In this document: in pieces, positions 1 to 5,757 of the stretch
Layout of the letters: every line of letters starts with the position of its first letter
Position numbering within the stretch: the first letter of the stretch is position 1
Assembly (NCBI GenBank): GCA_003483645.1
Contig: DMYM01000150.1
Span: 1 to 5,757 of the forward strand
Length of the DNA: 5,757 bases
From: Verrucomicrobiales bacterium
GTDB taxonomy: Bacteria; Verrucomicrobiota; Verrucomicrobiia; Verrucomicrobiales; Akkermansiaceae
Direction of reading: 5' to 3'
The notes under the pieces: generated by a model
Database searches by the model: none
What the model was told of the DNA's origin: nothing
What the model saw: the letters and a program-made list of their open reading frames with translations, nothing else
Made by a program: the position numbers and the translations under genes

Positions 1-1473
1 TACAAGCTCATCTTCGCCGACATCGTGCGGCGGGAGTTCTTCCATGGGGGAGAACTCTCCCCCTCCCGTGCAATCGCGCACTACAGCCGACGACTCAACA
101 TCATCGACCGCGCCATTCGCGCTGAATCCGCCCGCTGGGGCGATAGCAAGCGCCCTGGCCAACCATACACCCGGGGCAACGAGTGGCTGGCAGAGCGCAA
201 CCGTATTGTCAGAGGCTACCTCCGGCGCCGCACCAACACCGTCTTCCGCCAGTTCCAGGATCGCGGATGGTACCCCGCCACCGACGCACCTGATTTCAGC
301 CCGCATGGGGGCAACGTGACACAGGATTTCGCTCTCTCCATCACCAGTCCGGATGGTGGCACCATTTACTATACCATGGACGGCAACGATCCCCGGGAAA
401 ACCTTACAGGAACCCCACTGGGAACTGCCTACACCGGGCCGGTCACTCTGAGTTCCACCGGCGTGTTGAAGGCCCGTGTCCGCAGTAATGGCGGTGAGTG
501 GTCGGCTCTGACCGAAGCCCTTTTCGCGGTCGGGACCGAGGAAGCAGGAGCGGACAACCTGGTTGTTTCAGAGGTGCACTACCGCCCCGGCTCCCCCTCT
601 GCGGAGGAAATCACTGCAGGCTATAACAACCGGGGGGACTTCGAATTCATTGAACTCCTGAACGTGAGCCCCACCCCCATCGATCTCAGCGACGCCGTTT
701 TCGAGAATGGGATCGATTTCAACTTCCGCAGCGACTCGGAGATCCTCGCACTGGACCCGGGAGAACGCATTCTCATCGTGAAGAATGCCGCCGCCTTCGA
801 GTTTCGTTATGGAACCGGACTGCCCGTGGCGGGGGTTTTCCAGAACGGCACGGATCTCTCCAACGGAGGAGAAAACATTACGCTGAGTAACGATACCACG
901 GGCGAGACCATTCAGGACTTCGCCTATTCCGACACCTCGCCCTGGACCGAGGCTGCCGACGGGCATGGCTACTCTCTTACCCTTGCCTGTCCTGCGGCCG
1001 GCGCCCATCTCACCGATCCTCTGAACTGGCGTGCGAGTCGGGAGGTGGGGGGCACCCCGGGGGGTGAAGACCGCATCTCCCTGGCAGACTGGCTCAGCAC
1101 GCATGGCCTCGCAGCTGGCCAGGAAGAAAGCGACCTCGATCGCGATGGCCTGAGCGCCCTGCTGGAGTATGCGGTGGGCGGGGATCCCAACGATTCCTCC
1201 GACGGCAACGTCTTCCTGCCTGCGGTGGCCTCACTTGAGGTCGACGAGCAGACCGACAACTACCTGGTGCTGCAGTTCCCCCGCCTGAAGGGAGCCGACG
1301 ATGTGCGGGTCACTGCCGAGGTTTCCGCCGACCTCATCACCTGGAGCGACGCCGGCCCGGTTGTCGACTACCAGTTCAGCAGCGGCAACCTCGTGGAAGT
1401 GCTCATGGTGCGCGCCCCGATTCCTGCCGGCAGTGAAGCCCAGTTCATCCGGCTTCGCGTGGAATCCAGATAA
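1..1473 (+). CDS. CotH-family secreted protein with chitobiase-C-like and lamin-tail domains (5' end missing)
   Basis: The frame is open from base 1, so the start and most of the CotH kinase-like domain lie upstream; the GTG at 25 is internal. 490 codons are visible. Codons 1-95 are helical and basic (FADIVRREFFHGG, AESARWGD, YLRRRTNTVFRQF) and match the tail of bacterial CotH-like domains. Codons ~98-175 (FSPHGG, TIYYTMDGNDPR, LKARVRSNGGEWS) resemble the beta-sandwich chitobiase/hexosaminidase C-terminal domain. Codons ~186-330 (VVSEVHYRP, DFEFIELLN, DPGERILIVKN, LSNGGENITL) form a lamin-tail domain. Next comes a possible Ca2+ loop, DLDRDGLSALLEYAVGGDP (from codon 378), and a C-terminal beta domain (VSADLITWSDAG, AQFIRLRVES) of a kind common on secreted Verrucomicrobiota proteins. 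No C-terminal membrane anchor is seen. CotH is a spore-coat kinase in Bacillus; homologues in non-sporulating bacteria are mostly uncharacterised, so the role here (probably extracellular or surface) is inferred. Domain assignment is firm, function is not. Confidence 0.88.
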   Translation, partial: YKLIFADIVRREFFHGGELSPSRAIAHYSRRLNIIDRAIRAESARWGDSKRPGQPYTRGNEWLAERNRIVRGYLRRRTNTVFRQFQDRGWYPATDAPDFSPHGGNVTQDFALSITSPDGGTIYYTMDGNDPRENLTGTPLGTAYTGPVTLSSTGVLKARVRSNGGEWSALTEALFAVGTEEAGADNLVVSEVHYRPGSPSAEEITAGYNNRGDFEFIELLNVSPTPIDLSDAVFENGIDFNFRSDSEILALDPGERILIVKNAAAFEFRYGTGLPVAGVFQNGTDLSNGGENITLSNDTTGETIQDFAYSDTSPWTEAADGHGYSLTLACPAAGAHLTDPLNWRASREVGGTPGGEDRISLADWLSTHGLAAGQEESDLDRDGLSALLEYAVGGDPNDSSDGNVFLPAVASLEVDEQTDNYLVLQFPRLKGADDVRVTAEVSADLITWSDAGPVVDYQFSSGNLVEVLMVRAPIPAGSEAQFIRLRVESR

Positions 1474-1515
1474 CTCAAGGAATTATCCTGCCGGAATTCA
1501 GCTCACTCGGCGGGA
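1474..1515. other. Convergent gap with imperfect inverted repeat (weak terminator candidate)
   Basis: The two stop codons are separated by only 29 bp (1474-1502). TCCTGCCG (1486-1493) can pair with CGGCGGGA (1508-1515) across a 14-nt loop, as seven Watson-Crick pairs plus one G-T. The right arm lies inside the 3' end of the minus-strand gene. Neither strand has a clear T-run after the stem, so intrinsic termination is uncertain. The position between convergent genes is the main reason to note it. Confidence 0.25.
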
Positions 1516-3797
1516 AACTGGAAGCGGGACAACTCCACGGTCTCGACCGTGTCCCTTTCCTCGGTAATCCGGATCATCCGGTTGGCAGCAACGGCCTGAA
1601 ATTGCTGCGTTATACCACTTGCTGGCCACCAGATTTCGATGCGGTCGATGGTGTCCGCCTGACCGATTCCTATCGTCTGCCGCAAGGGATTGGCCCCAAA
1701 GCTTCCCCCACTGTTCACATGGCGGTAGACCGAACGCTCCCCAGGTGGACTTTCCTCCTTGAGCACCAGTCGGATCCGGGCCCCGATGGCACAACGGTTG
1801 GAGCGGGTCCCAACCAGCTGAATTGCAATCCAGTTGTTATCACAACCGGGGTTTTCAAAGAGAGCATCTGAAAACTTGTCTCCGGTGGCCCCTCCGCCCA
1901 TCTGGGCGTAGATGTCCTGATCCCCATCATGATCAAAATCTGCAAAGGCAATGCCATGTCCTTTCTGCAGATGCCCGAACCCTCCGTCCCAGGTCACATC
2001 CGAGAAACCCTGGCCTCCTCTGTTCCGGAACATGACGTTCGGCATGAGTGCATCGTACGCCGGATAGCCGGTTCCAAGGTAAAAATCGAGGAACCCATCG
2101 TGGTCAAGGTCTCCAAAGTTACATCCCATGGGAAGCACAAGGGTATCCAGGCCCACCTTGGCCGCGACTTCTGAAAACCCACCCTTTCCATCGCCGCGAT
2201 AGAGACAGGCAAGTTCATCGTCGCAGGGCCGCCCAAGGTAACTCTCCACCAGACTTGAAAGCGACTCGGGTACCCCACGGTTAGCGGCAACGAAGAGATC
2301 CAGGTTTCCATCGTTATCATAATCCCAGAACCAGGTCGGGAAAGCCGCCATGGGCCGCGTGACCTTCAGTTCCGGCGCCACGTCCGTAAACGTGCCATCG
2401 CCATTATTGCGGTAGAGGCGGTTGGGGCTCATTAGATTCGCCACATACAGATCAGGATCGCCATCATTATCATAATCCCCCCACGTGACCCCCTTCGTAA
2501 ACCGCCCGTTCAGCACCCCGGCCCTTCCGGCAACATCGGTGAAGGTCCCATCTCCGTTGTTCCGGAACAGCTGGTTGGTCAAACCATCACGCCCTGAAGG
2601 TTCGTTCCCCACGTATAGATCCAAGTCGCCGTCATGATCGAAATCGGACCAGGCGGCTGTCTGGGTCGGATGAGCAGGCTCCGCGAGACCGGATGCGAAG
2701 GTGACATCCGTAAACACACCCTCTCCATCGTTACGCAGGAGCGAGTTTGGATGCCGACCGGCGTTCAGCAACCATGCCCCACGCAAGACGAGCACATCGA
2801 GATCACCATCATTGTCATAGTCCGCCTGCTCCAGGTTCAGCCCACCGGTCAGGCCTGTCAGCCCGGCTTGCCTTGATCTCTCCTGGAAACTCCCATCACC
2901 CTTGTTTCGGAAGTAGCGCATCGGCCCTCGCGAATCGTACGTGGAACTCACTATATCGAGAAGATTGTCCCCGTCAAAATCGTCCACGATCACTCCACCT
3001 GCCAGATTGAACGTATCGAGATCCAGACGGGGTGCAATGTTGACGAACTTTGGCCAAGGCTCGTCGGAAGCAAATACGGCAGGGGGAATCAGTTTATCCT
3101 CCGGGACCTTCGACGGATAGCCATTGATGGTCATGTAAGCCAGGTTGAGAAGCCAGCGCGCGCGGAATTTGAGAACGCGGGAGACATCAGACGTCATCAG
3201 GATCTCATCCAGATAGCGAATAGCATTTCGTGATTGCGCCTGATCCGTATGAATCCCCTCTCCCCGAATCGGCATGATACAACTGTCCTCATTGTTGCGG
3301 GCGCAGCAATTACGGGTCTCTCCATGACGAAGATAGGCCACTGCCAGACGGTAACGGATGTCATTGAGCGCTTTCTGAGGAATTGCTGGCCGCAGGCGGG
3401 AGTATGTATCATAGGCACCCTGCAACCGCGTGAGAGCCTCCTTTTCCTTCCCCTGGACAGCTTCCGCCTCCGCAAGCTGCAGGACAGCCTCCAGGCGTTG
3501 TTCACTCGGCCTGTCCGGAAGAGAGTCCAGTTTTTTGCGCCAGATTCTCACCGCTGCCACCCCGGAATACGGGTTTTCAACCTCGGTTTCCTCCGCAATC
3601 CTAGCCAGCATTTCAACCATCCGCTGGTGGCCAACGGGTTGTGGTGGGGCCTCTTCCCGGGACTCGCCTTCCCCGCCACCTTGCTCTCCTCCGGGGTCGG
3701 AGCATGCGCCCAACCCGAACGTCATTACCCCCAATGAGAGCAAAAGTTTCCTGCGAGATGACAGGAAAGAGGATATTGCCCGCAAAACGTCGGTCAT
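1503..3797 (-). CDS. CRTAC1-like lipoprotein: TPR-like region, seven FG-GAP/VCBS repeats, ASPIC/UnbV domain
   Basis: Complete at 764 aa. The ATG is preceded by GAAGG with a 7-nt spacer. The N-terminus has RRK (15-17), a hydrophobic stretch and the lipobox L29-G-A-C32, followed by Ser at +2. This predicts a lipid-anchored envelope protein, probably of the outer membrane. A Gly/Glu-rich linker (36-52) leads to a helical TPR-like region (~57-225) containing a Cys cluster, NCCARNNEDSC (163-173). Seven Asp-rich loops of the DxDxDG type start at residues 273, 326, 385, 441, 492, 563 and 620. Most blades also carry a LFRNNGDGTFTDV-like strand. Together they fit an integrin-alpha-like Ca2+-binding beta-propeller. 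Residues ~661-735 are an ASPIC/UnbV domain (GTRSNRCAIGARIRL, GGSFGANPLRQTIGIG, IEIWWPASG). Relatives are abundant in PVC bacteria and resemble animal CRTAC1, but their ligand is generally unknown. An adhesion or extracellular binding role is inference. No catalytic motif is visible. Confidence 0.93.
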   Translation of the reverse strand: MTDVLRAISSFLSSRRKLLLSLGVMTFGLGACSDPGGEQGGGEGESREEAPPQPVGHQRMVEMLARIAEETEVENPYSGVAAVRIWRKKLDSLPDRPSEQRLEAVLQLAEAEAVQGKEKEALTRLQGAYDTYSRLRPAIPQKALNDIRYRLAVAYLRHGETRNCCARNNEDSCIMPIRGEGIHTDQAQSRNAIRYLDEILMTSDVSRVLKFRARWLLNLAYMTINGYPSKVPEDKLIPPAVFASDEPWPKFVNIAPRLDLDTFNLAGGVIVDDFDGDNLLDIVSSTYDSRGPMRYFRNKGDGSFQERSRQAGLTGLTGGLNLEQADYDNDGDLDVLVLRGAWLLNAGRHPNSLLRNDGEGVFTDVTFASGLAEPAHPTQTAAWSDFDHDGDLDLYVGNEPSGRDGLTNQLFRNNGDGTFTDVAGRAGVLNGRFTKGVTWGDYDNDGDPDLYVANLMSPNRLYRNNGDGTFTDVAPELKVTRPMAAFPTWFWDYDNDGNLDLFVAANRGVPESLSSLVESYLGRPCDDELACLYRGDGKGGFSEVAAKVGLDTLVLPMGCNFGDLDHDGFLDFYLGTGYPAYDALMPNVMFRNRGGQGFSDVTWDGGFGHLQKGHGIAFADFDHDGDQDIYAQMGGGATGDKFSDALFENPGCDNNWIAIQLVGTRSNRCAIGARIRLVLKEESPPGERSVYRHVNSGGSFGANPLRQTIGIGQADTIDRIEIWWPASGITQQFQAVAANRMIRITEERDTVETVELSRFQFPAE
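1593..1817 (-). other. ASPIC/UnbV domain coding segment
   Basis: This part of the minus-strand lipoprotein gene encodes residues ~661-735. It shows the family hallmarks in order: a GTRSNRxAIGARI strand, RHVNSGGSFGANP with its glycine turn, a TIGIGQAD segment and a DRIEIWWPASG strand. The domain usually follows FG-GAP/VCBS repeats, as it does here. Its molecular function is not established. Confidence 0.85.
1914..2981 (-). repeat. Seven degenerate coding repeats for Asp-rich Ca2+ loops (VCBS/FG-GAP)
   Basis: Within the lipoprotein gene, related DNA words recur on the + strand. Examples are ccatcattatcataatc (2461), ccatcgttatcataatc (2308), ccatcattgtcatag (2806), ccatcatgatcaaaatc (1924) and gccgtcatgatcg (2628). 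Each is the complement of a loop coding for D-[FYL]-D-x-D-G-x-x-D; the first loop reads DFDGDNLLD. Start-to-start spacings are 53, 59, 56, 51, 71 and 57 codons. That regular spacing is expected from propeller blades that arose by internal duplication. The 71-codon step carries an insertion with two cysteines, C525 and C531. Confidence 0.85.
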
Positions 3798-3878
3798 TGT
3801 AGCGCCTTCAGATCTACCGGATTCTCAGCTGAAAGGTCTCAGACTACAGGAAGTCTACTCGGCCTGGATGAGATCACA

Positions 3879-3920
3879 ATCAGTTTCCAGCAGGTGCCGA
3901 TCAGTTCCCGGCAGGTGCCA
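3879..3920. repeat. 21-bp tandem direct repeat, two copies
   Basis: Two adjacent copies, 3879-3899 and 3900-3920, match at 18 of 21 positions; the core is CAGGTGCC preceded by ATCAGTT. The array lies about 80-120 bp upstream of the start of the minus-strand propeller lipoprotein. A 21-bp period equals two helical turns, which would put both copies on the same DNA face, as in some regulator sites. It could equally be a chance slippage duplication. Confidence 0.7.
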
Positions 3921-4016
3921 AATTCCCCGAATGATTGACTCTGTTCATCGAGTCGACGGGCCCGATTGTGAACCTGGTCTGCAAGGAAAATAATCCCATG
4001 GTGTTTACATGAAGAC

Positions 4017-4045
4017 CTGCGGATTTTTTCTGCGGGTTCCGCAGA
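4017..4045. repeat. Two alternative hairpins sharing one 3' arm, around a T6 run
   Basis: CTGCGG occurs twice (4017-4022 and 4030-4035) and its complement CCGCAG once (4039-4044). Stem A pairs TCTGCGG (4029-4035) with CCGCAGA (4039-4045) over a 3-nt loop. Stem B pairs CTGCGGA (4017-4023) with TCCGCAG (4038-4044) over a 14-nt loop. The T-run lies before stem A on the + strand, so this is not a standard intrinsic terminator on either strand. Any function is unknown. Confidence 0.5.
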
Positions 4046-4354
4046 GGTTTCCTTCAAGCAATACTATCAGGGCATCCCGAGAAGAATGCTACCCCGCGAT
4101 TGTCACGAATCTATCTCTCGCTTGCCGCTGCCACCAATCCAGCCACTCCGATGTCACTGAAGATCGAGGCTCTTGCACTCCGATTCATAAGGGGTATTGC
4201 CCAAGGTCCTGATTGCAATGGGGTTACGTGATAATGATTCCATCTCTTGTCTCAAATCCTGCGATCGGCCCATCAGCAACTTCAAATGTTCCTATCCACT
4301 TGAATCCACAGTCCATCACGCTAAAAAGTGACAGCCAACGCCCCTGAACCGCAT

Positions 4355-4375
4355 CGGATGAAGAACATGCATCCG
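4355..4375. repeat. Perfect 6-bp inverted repeat upstream of the LysM gene
   Basis: CGGATG (4355-4360) and CATCCG (4370-4375) are perfect complements separated by 9 nt. They lie about 80 bp before the LysM lipoprotein start. The repeat could be a regulator half-site pair or a leader hairpin, but arms this short also occur by chance. Confidence 0.4.
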
Positions 4376-4453
4376 CTACTGTGAAGGCAATATCGAGTTA
4401 GTCTAATACCCGACAGAAAGCTCCTCTGAAGTGCCTTCCGAACTCCTTACTTG

Positions 4454-4987
4454 ATGAACTTCTTATTTTCCACCTGCACCCCCTTGAATCTCGTTACGAC
4501 GGCCTTGGCGATTGCCACCCTGCTGGCGGGCTGCAGTGGAGGACGGGAGATCTCCTCCAGCGCTTCCTATAATCCTGGCTACGGTCCCTTCGACCAGAAC
4601 GGCAACTACGTGGAGGCCTGGGCCGACAAGCCGGCGCGACAACATCGCTGGGCGATCAAGCCGGCCCCAGCGGAGCCTGCTGCCCAACTGGTCGCCAGAA
4701 AAGATCCCCCTGTGCCGGCCAGCCGGAAGAAACCTACGGGAAAGCGCCCACCCCTCGTGGCCTCCCAGGCACCTCCCTCCCGGCCGGCTCCCGTAGTGCA
4801 ACCCAAACCCCGGCCCGCTTCCCCCAAACCTGCATCCAAGCCGACGATTCGCCATACCGTGGTCAAGGGCGATACCCTCTACTCCCTGGGCCGTCGCTAC
4901 GGCACTTCGGTCGGCGCCATTCAGCGAGCGAATGGAATCAGTGGGACCACCATCCGCATCGGCCAGAAACTCAGGATCCCCAGATAA
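4454..4987 (+). CDS. LysM-domain lipoprotein with proline-rich linker
   Basis: 177 aa from ATG 4454. An in-frame TGA at 4427 leaves only this ATG or the TTG just before it, and ATG is preferred. No Shine-Dalgarno sequence is evident. The signal peptide ends in the lipobox L24-A-G-C27, with Ser at +2, so the protein should be lipidated and probably sorted to the outer membrane. Residues 43-60 hold YGPFDQNGNYVEAWADKP, a motif I associate with small verrucomicrobial envelope proteins. A long Pro/Ala/Lys-rich linker (~67-131) looks disordered and able to span the periplasm. One LysM domain fills the C-terminus (132-177: HTVVKGDTLYSLGRRYG, AIQRANGI, IRIGQKLRIPR). LysM binds N-acetylglucosamine-containing glycans, usually peptidoglycan. 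No peptidase or amidase domain is present, so a tether or scaffold between the outer membrane and the wall is the best inference. It faces the convergent lgt gene 31 bp away. Confidence 0.92.
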   Translation: MNFLFSTCTPLNLVTTALAIATLLAGCSGGREISSSASYNPGYGPFDQNGNYVEAWADKPARQHRWAIKPAPAEPAAQLVARKDPPVPASRKKPTGKRPPLVASQAPPSRPAPVVQPKPRPASPKPASKPTIRHTVVKGDTLYSLGRRYGTSVGAIQRANGISGTTIRIGQKLRIPR

Positions 4988-4993
4988 GACCTC

Positions 4994-5020
4994 AGCCGCT
5001 GACCCCGGCTTGTTCTGTTC
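4994..5020 (+). terminator. Possible weak terminator between the LysM gene and lgt
   Basis: AGCCG (4994-4998) pairs with CGGCT (5006-5010) over a 7-nt loop. It is followed on the + strand by the T-rich TGTTCTGTTC, just after the LysM stop codon. The stem is short and the T-tract broken, so it is marginal. The position in the 31-bp convergent gap supports it. Confidence 0.3.
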
Positions 5021-5757
5021 AGCTCCCGGGCGAAACGCTCTTCCCGCTCGACTGCCCTTCCAGCGACCCCGTCTTGCCCTTCAGACCAGCCACTACGAAG
5101 GCCGCTCCGATGGCGTACATGAAGATCGAATAAAACTGGCCCTTGGTCAGGAACCCTTCGATCACCCAGGCCGAATCGGGTTCACGGAATTGTTCCGCCA
5201 CAATGCGGAAGGTCGCGTAAAGGACAAAGAAGGCCCCTGTGATCACCCCATGTCCCAGGTTCCGGAACCTCAGACGTAGAACAAACAGGATCGCGAAGAG
5301 AGTCAGCCCCTCCAGGAAGGCCTGGTAGAGTTGCGACGGATGACGGGTCTGCACGTAGTTCCCAAACACCTCAAGTATGGCGGGATTCTCCCTGCTCGCG
5401 TCCAGCGCACCTTCCAGAAGTTGACCTTTACCGGTTGAAGGACTGGCGAGATAGCCATCCCACAGTGCTGCCAGGCGTTCCGGATCGGCCTCCACCGCCT
5501 CTCTCATGGCGTTGTAAAAGTCATCCTCGCTCTCCAGTAGTTCCTTGGGAAACTTCATCCCTACCCCCGCGCTGGTGACCCTGCCGTAGAGCTCGCCATT
5601 GATGAAGTTGGCGATGCGGCCAAAGAAGATGCCGATCGGCGCCACGGGCGCGATCAGGTCGCCGAGCCTGAGGATGTCGATCTGGTTGCGGCGCGCGAAA
5701 AGCGCCACCGCCGCGCAGACCCCCAGGAAGCCGCCGTGGAACGACATGCCGCCTTCC
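5019..5757 (-). CDS. lgt: Prolipoprotein diacylglyceryl transferase (N-terminus missing)
   Basis: Lgt moves diacylglycerol from phosphatidylglycerol to the lipobox cysteine of prolipoproteins in the inner membrane, the first step of lipoprotein maturation. The frame stays open to the right edge. The ATG at 5745-5747 is internal, in EGG-MSFHGG, the conserved segment with the essential His region; roughly the first 100 residues are absent. Numbered from that Met, the Lgt signature GRIANFINGELYG is at 43-55 (Arg44, Asn47, Asn50, Glu52), RHPSQLYQ at 135-142, FREPD at 187-191 and GQFYSI at 203-208. Hydrophobic spans at ~7-18, 31-50, 147-158, 168-185 and 206-222 fit a multipass protein. The stretch between GRVT and RHPSQLY is 76 residues, about twice what I recall for E. 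coli Lgt, and is charged and helical. A short polar tail follows the last span. Substrates nearby include the LysM and propeller lipoproteins, though lgt serves the whole cell. Confidence 0.95.
   Translation of the reverse strand, partial: EGGMSFHGGFLGVCAAVALFARRNQIDILRLGDLIAPVAPIGIFFGRIANFINGELYGRVTSAGVGMKFPKELLESEDDFYNAMREAVEADPERLAALWDGYLASPSTGKGQLLEGALDASRENPAILEVFGNYVQTRHPSQLYQAFLEGLTLFAILFVLRLRFRNLGHGVITGAFFVLYATFRIVAEQFREPDSAWVIEGFLTKGQFYSIFMYAIGAAFVVAGLKGKTGSLEGQSSGKSVSPGS

Larger units (their letters stand above)
3798..4453. other. Divergent intergenic region of about 650 bp, no gene recognised
   Basis: This is the shared upstream region of the minus-strand propeller lipoprotein and the plus-strand LysM lipoprotein. 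Short open frames exist, but none has a ribosome-binding site, a recognisable domain or sensible composition. The base composition is visibly less GC-rich than the flanking genes. It contains a 21-bp tandem duplication (3879-3920), an inverted repeat GACTC/GAGTC (3937-3954), overlapping hairpin options near 4017-4045 and a hairpin at 4355-4375, described separately where useful. A -10-like TCTAAT at 4402-4407 upstream of the LysM gene lacks a good -35 (CTGTGA, 4379-4384), so no promoter is claimed. No tRNA-like cloverleaf or riboswitch was recognised. Confidence 0.6.

Noticed and set aside
568..1104. 178-codon open frame on the minus strand inside the CotH-family gene
   Set aside because: Lies wholly antisense to a gene with clear domains; Arg/Gly-rich composition of a GC-rich shadow frame, no recognisable motif.
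1914..2981. Periodic DNA words that could suggest a CRISPR-like or noncoding repeat array
   Set aside because: The repeats are degenerate, in phase with the reading frame and fully explained by Asp-rich VCBS/FG-GAP protein repeats.
3234..3737. 167-codon + strand open frame opposite the propeller lipoprotein
   Set aside because: Antisense to the well-supported lipoprotein N-terminal region; no domain and no ribosome-binding site.
3935..3957. TTGACT resembling a -35 box
   Set aside because: No -10-like hexamer at 16-18 bp spacing (GGGCCC lies there); it is also part of a GACTC/GAGTC inverted repeat, so a promoter call is unsupported.
3430..3993. 187-codon + strand open frame running into the intergenic region
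   Set aside because: More than half is antisense to the lipoprotein gene; Ser/Arg/Pro-rich low-information translation with no family resemblance.
4009..4212. 67-codon + strand open frame in the intergenic region
   Set aside because: Its ATG has no convincing SD, the translation shows no domain, signal or membrane segment, and the length is expected by chance.
5745..5747. ATG as the start of the lgt gene
   Set aside because: The upstream codons read Glu-Gly-Gly, continuing the conserved GGMSFHGG segment, so the gene extends past the window edge.

Overview
The window looks like chromosomal DNA of a Verrucomicrobiota or related PVC-group bacterium. This rests on protein style rather than on any marker gene. 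It holds a CotH/chitobiase-C/lamin-tail secreted protein, a TPR + FG-GAP/VCBS + ASPIC-UnbV lipoprotein, and a LysM lipoprotein with a YGPFDxNGNYVEAWADxP motif. All three architectures are typical of Verrucomicrobiota or planctomycete-like genomes. No rRNA, tRNA, CRISPR array, transposase or integrase was seen.

Layout: (1) 1-1473, + strand: C-terminal part of a large secreted CotH-family protein, cut by the left edge. (2) 1503-3797, - strand: a complete 764-residue lipoprotein with an N-terminal helical (TPR-like) region, seven Asp-rich Ca2+-loop repeats (probably a seven-bladed beta-propeller) and a C-terminal ASPIC/UnbV domain. It converges on gene 1 with a 29-bp gap. (3) 3798-4453: about 650 bp without a believable gene, between divergent genes. 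It contains a 21-bp tandem duplication and several short inverted repeats. (4) 4454-4987, + strand: a small proline-rich lipoprotein ending in one LysM domain. (5) 5019-5757, - strand: prolipoprotein diacylglyceryl transferase (lgt), converging on the LysM gene and cut by the right edge.

Four genes with two convergent pairs and one divergent pair means no operon is visible. The common theme is the cell envelope. Two proteins carry lipoboxes, the third is a secreted multidomain protein, and the fourth gene encodes the enzyme that lipidates lipobox cysteines. The link between lgt and its neighbouring lipoproteins is logical but may be coincidental.

No clearly new system is evident. The most interesting items are the CRTAC1-like propeller lipoprotein with its cysteine cluster, an enlarged loop inside Lgt, and the repeat-bearing divergent intergenic region.
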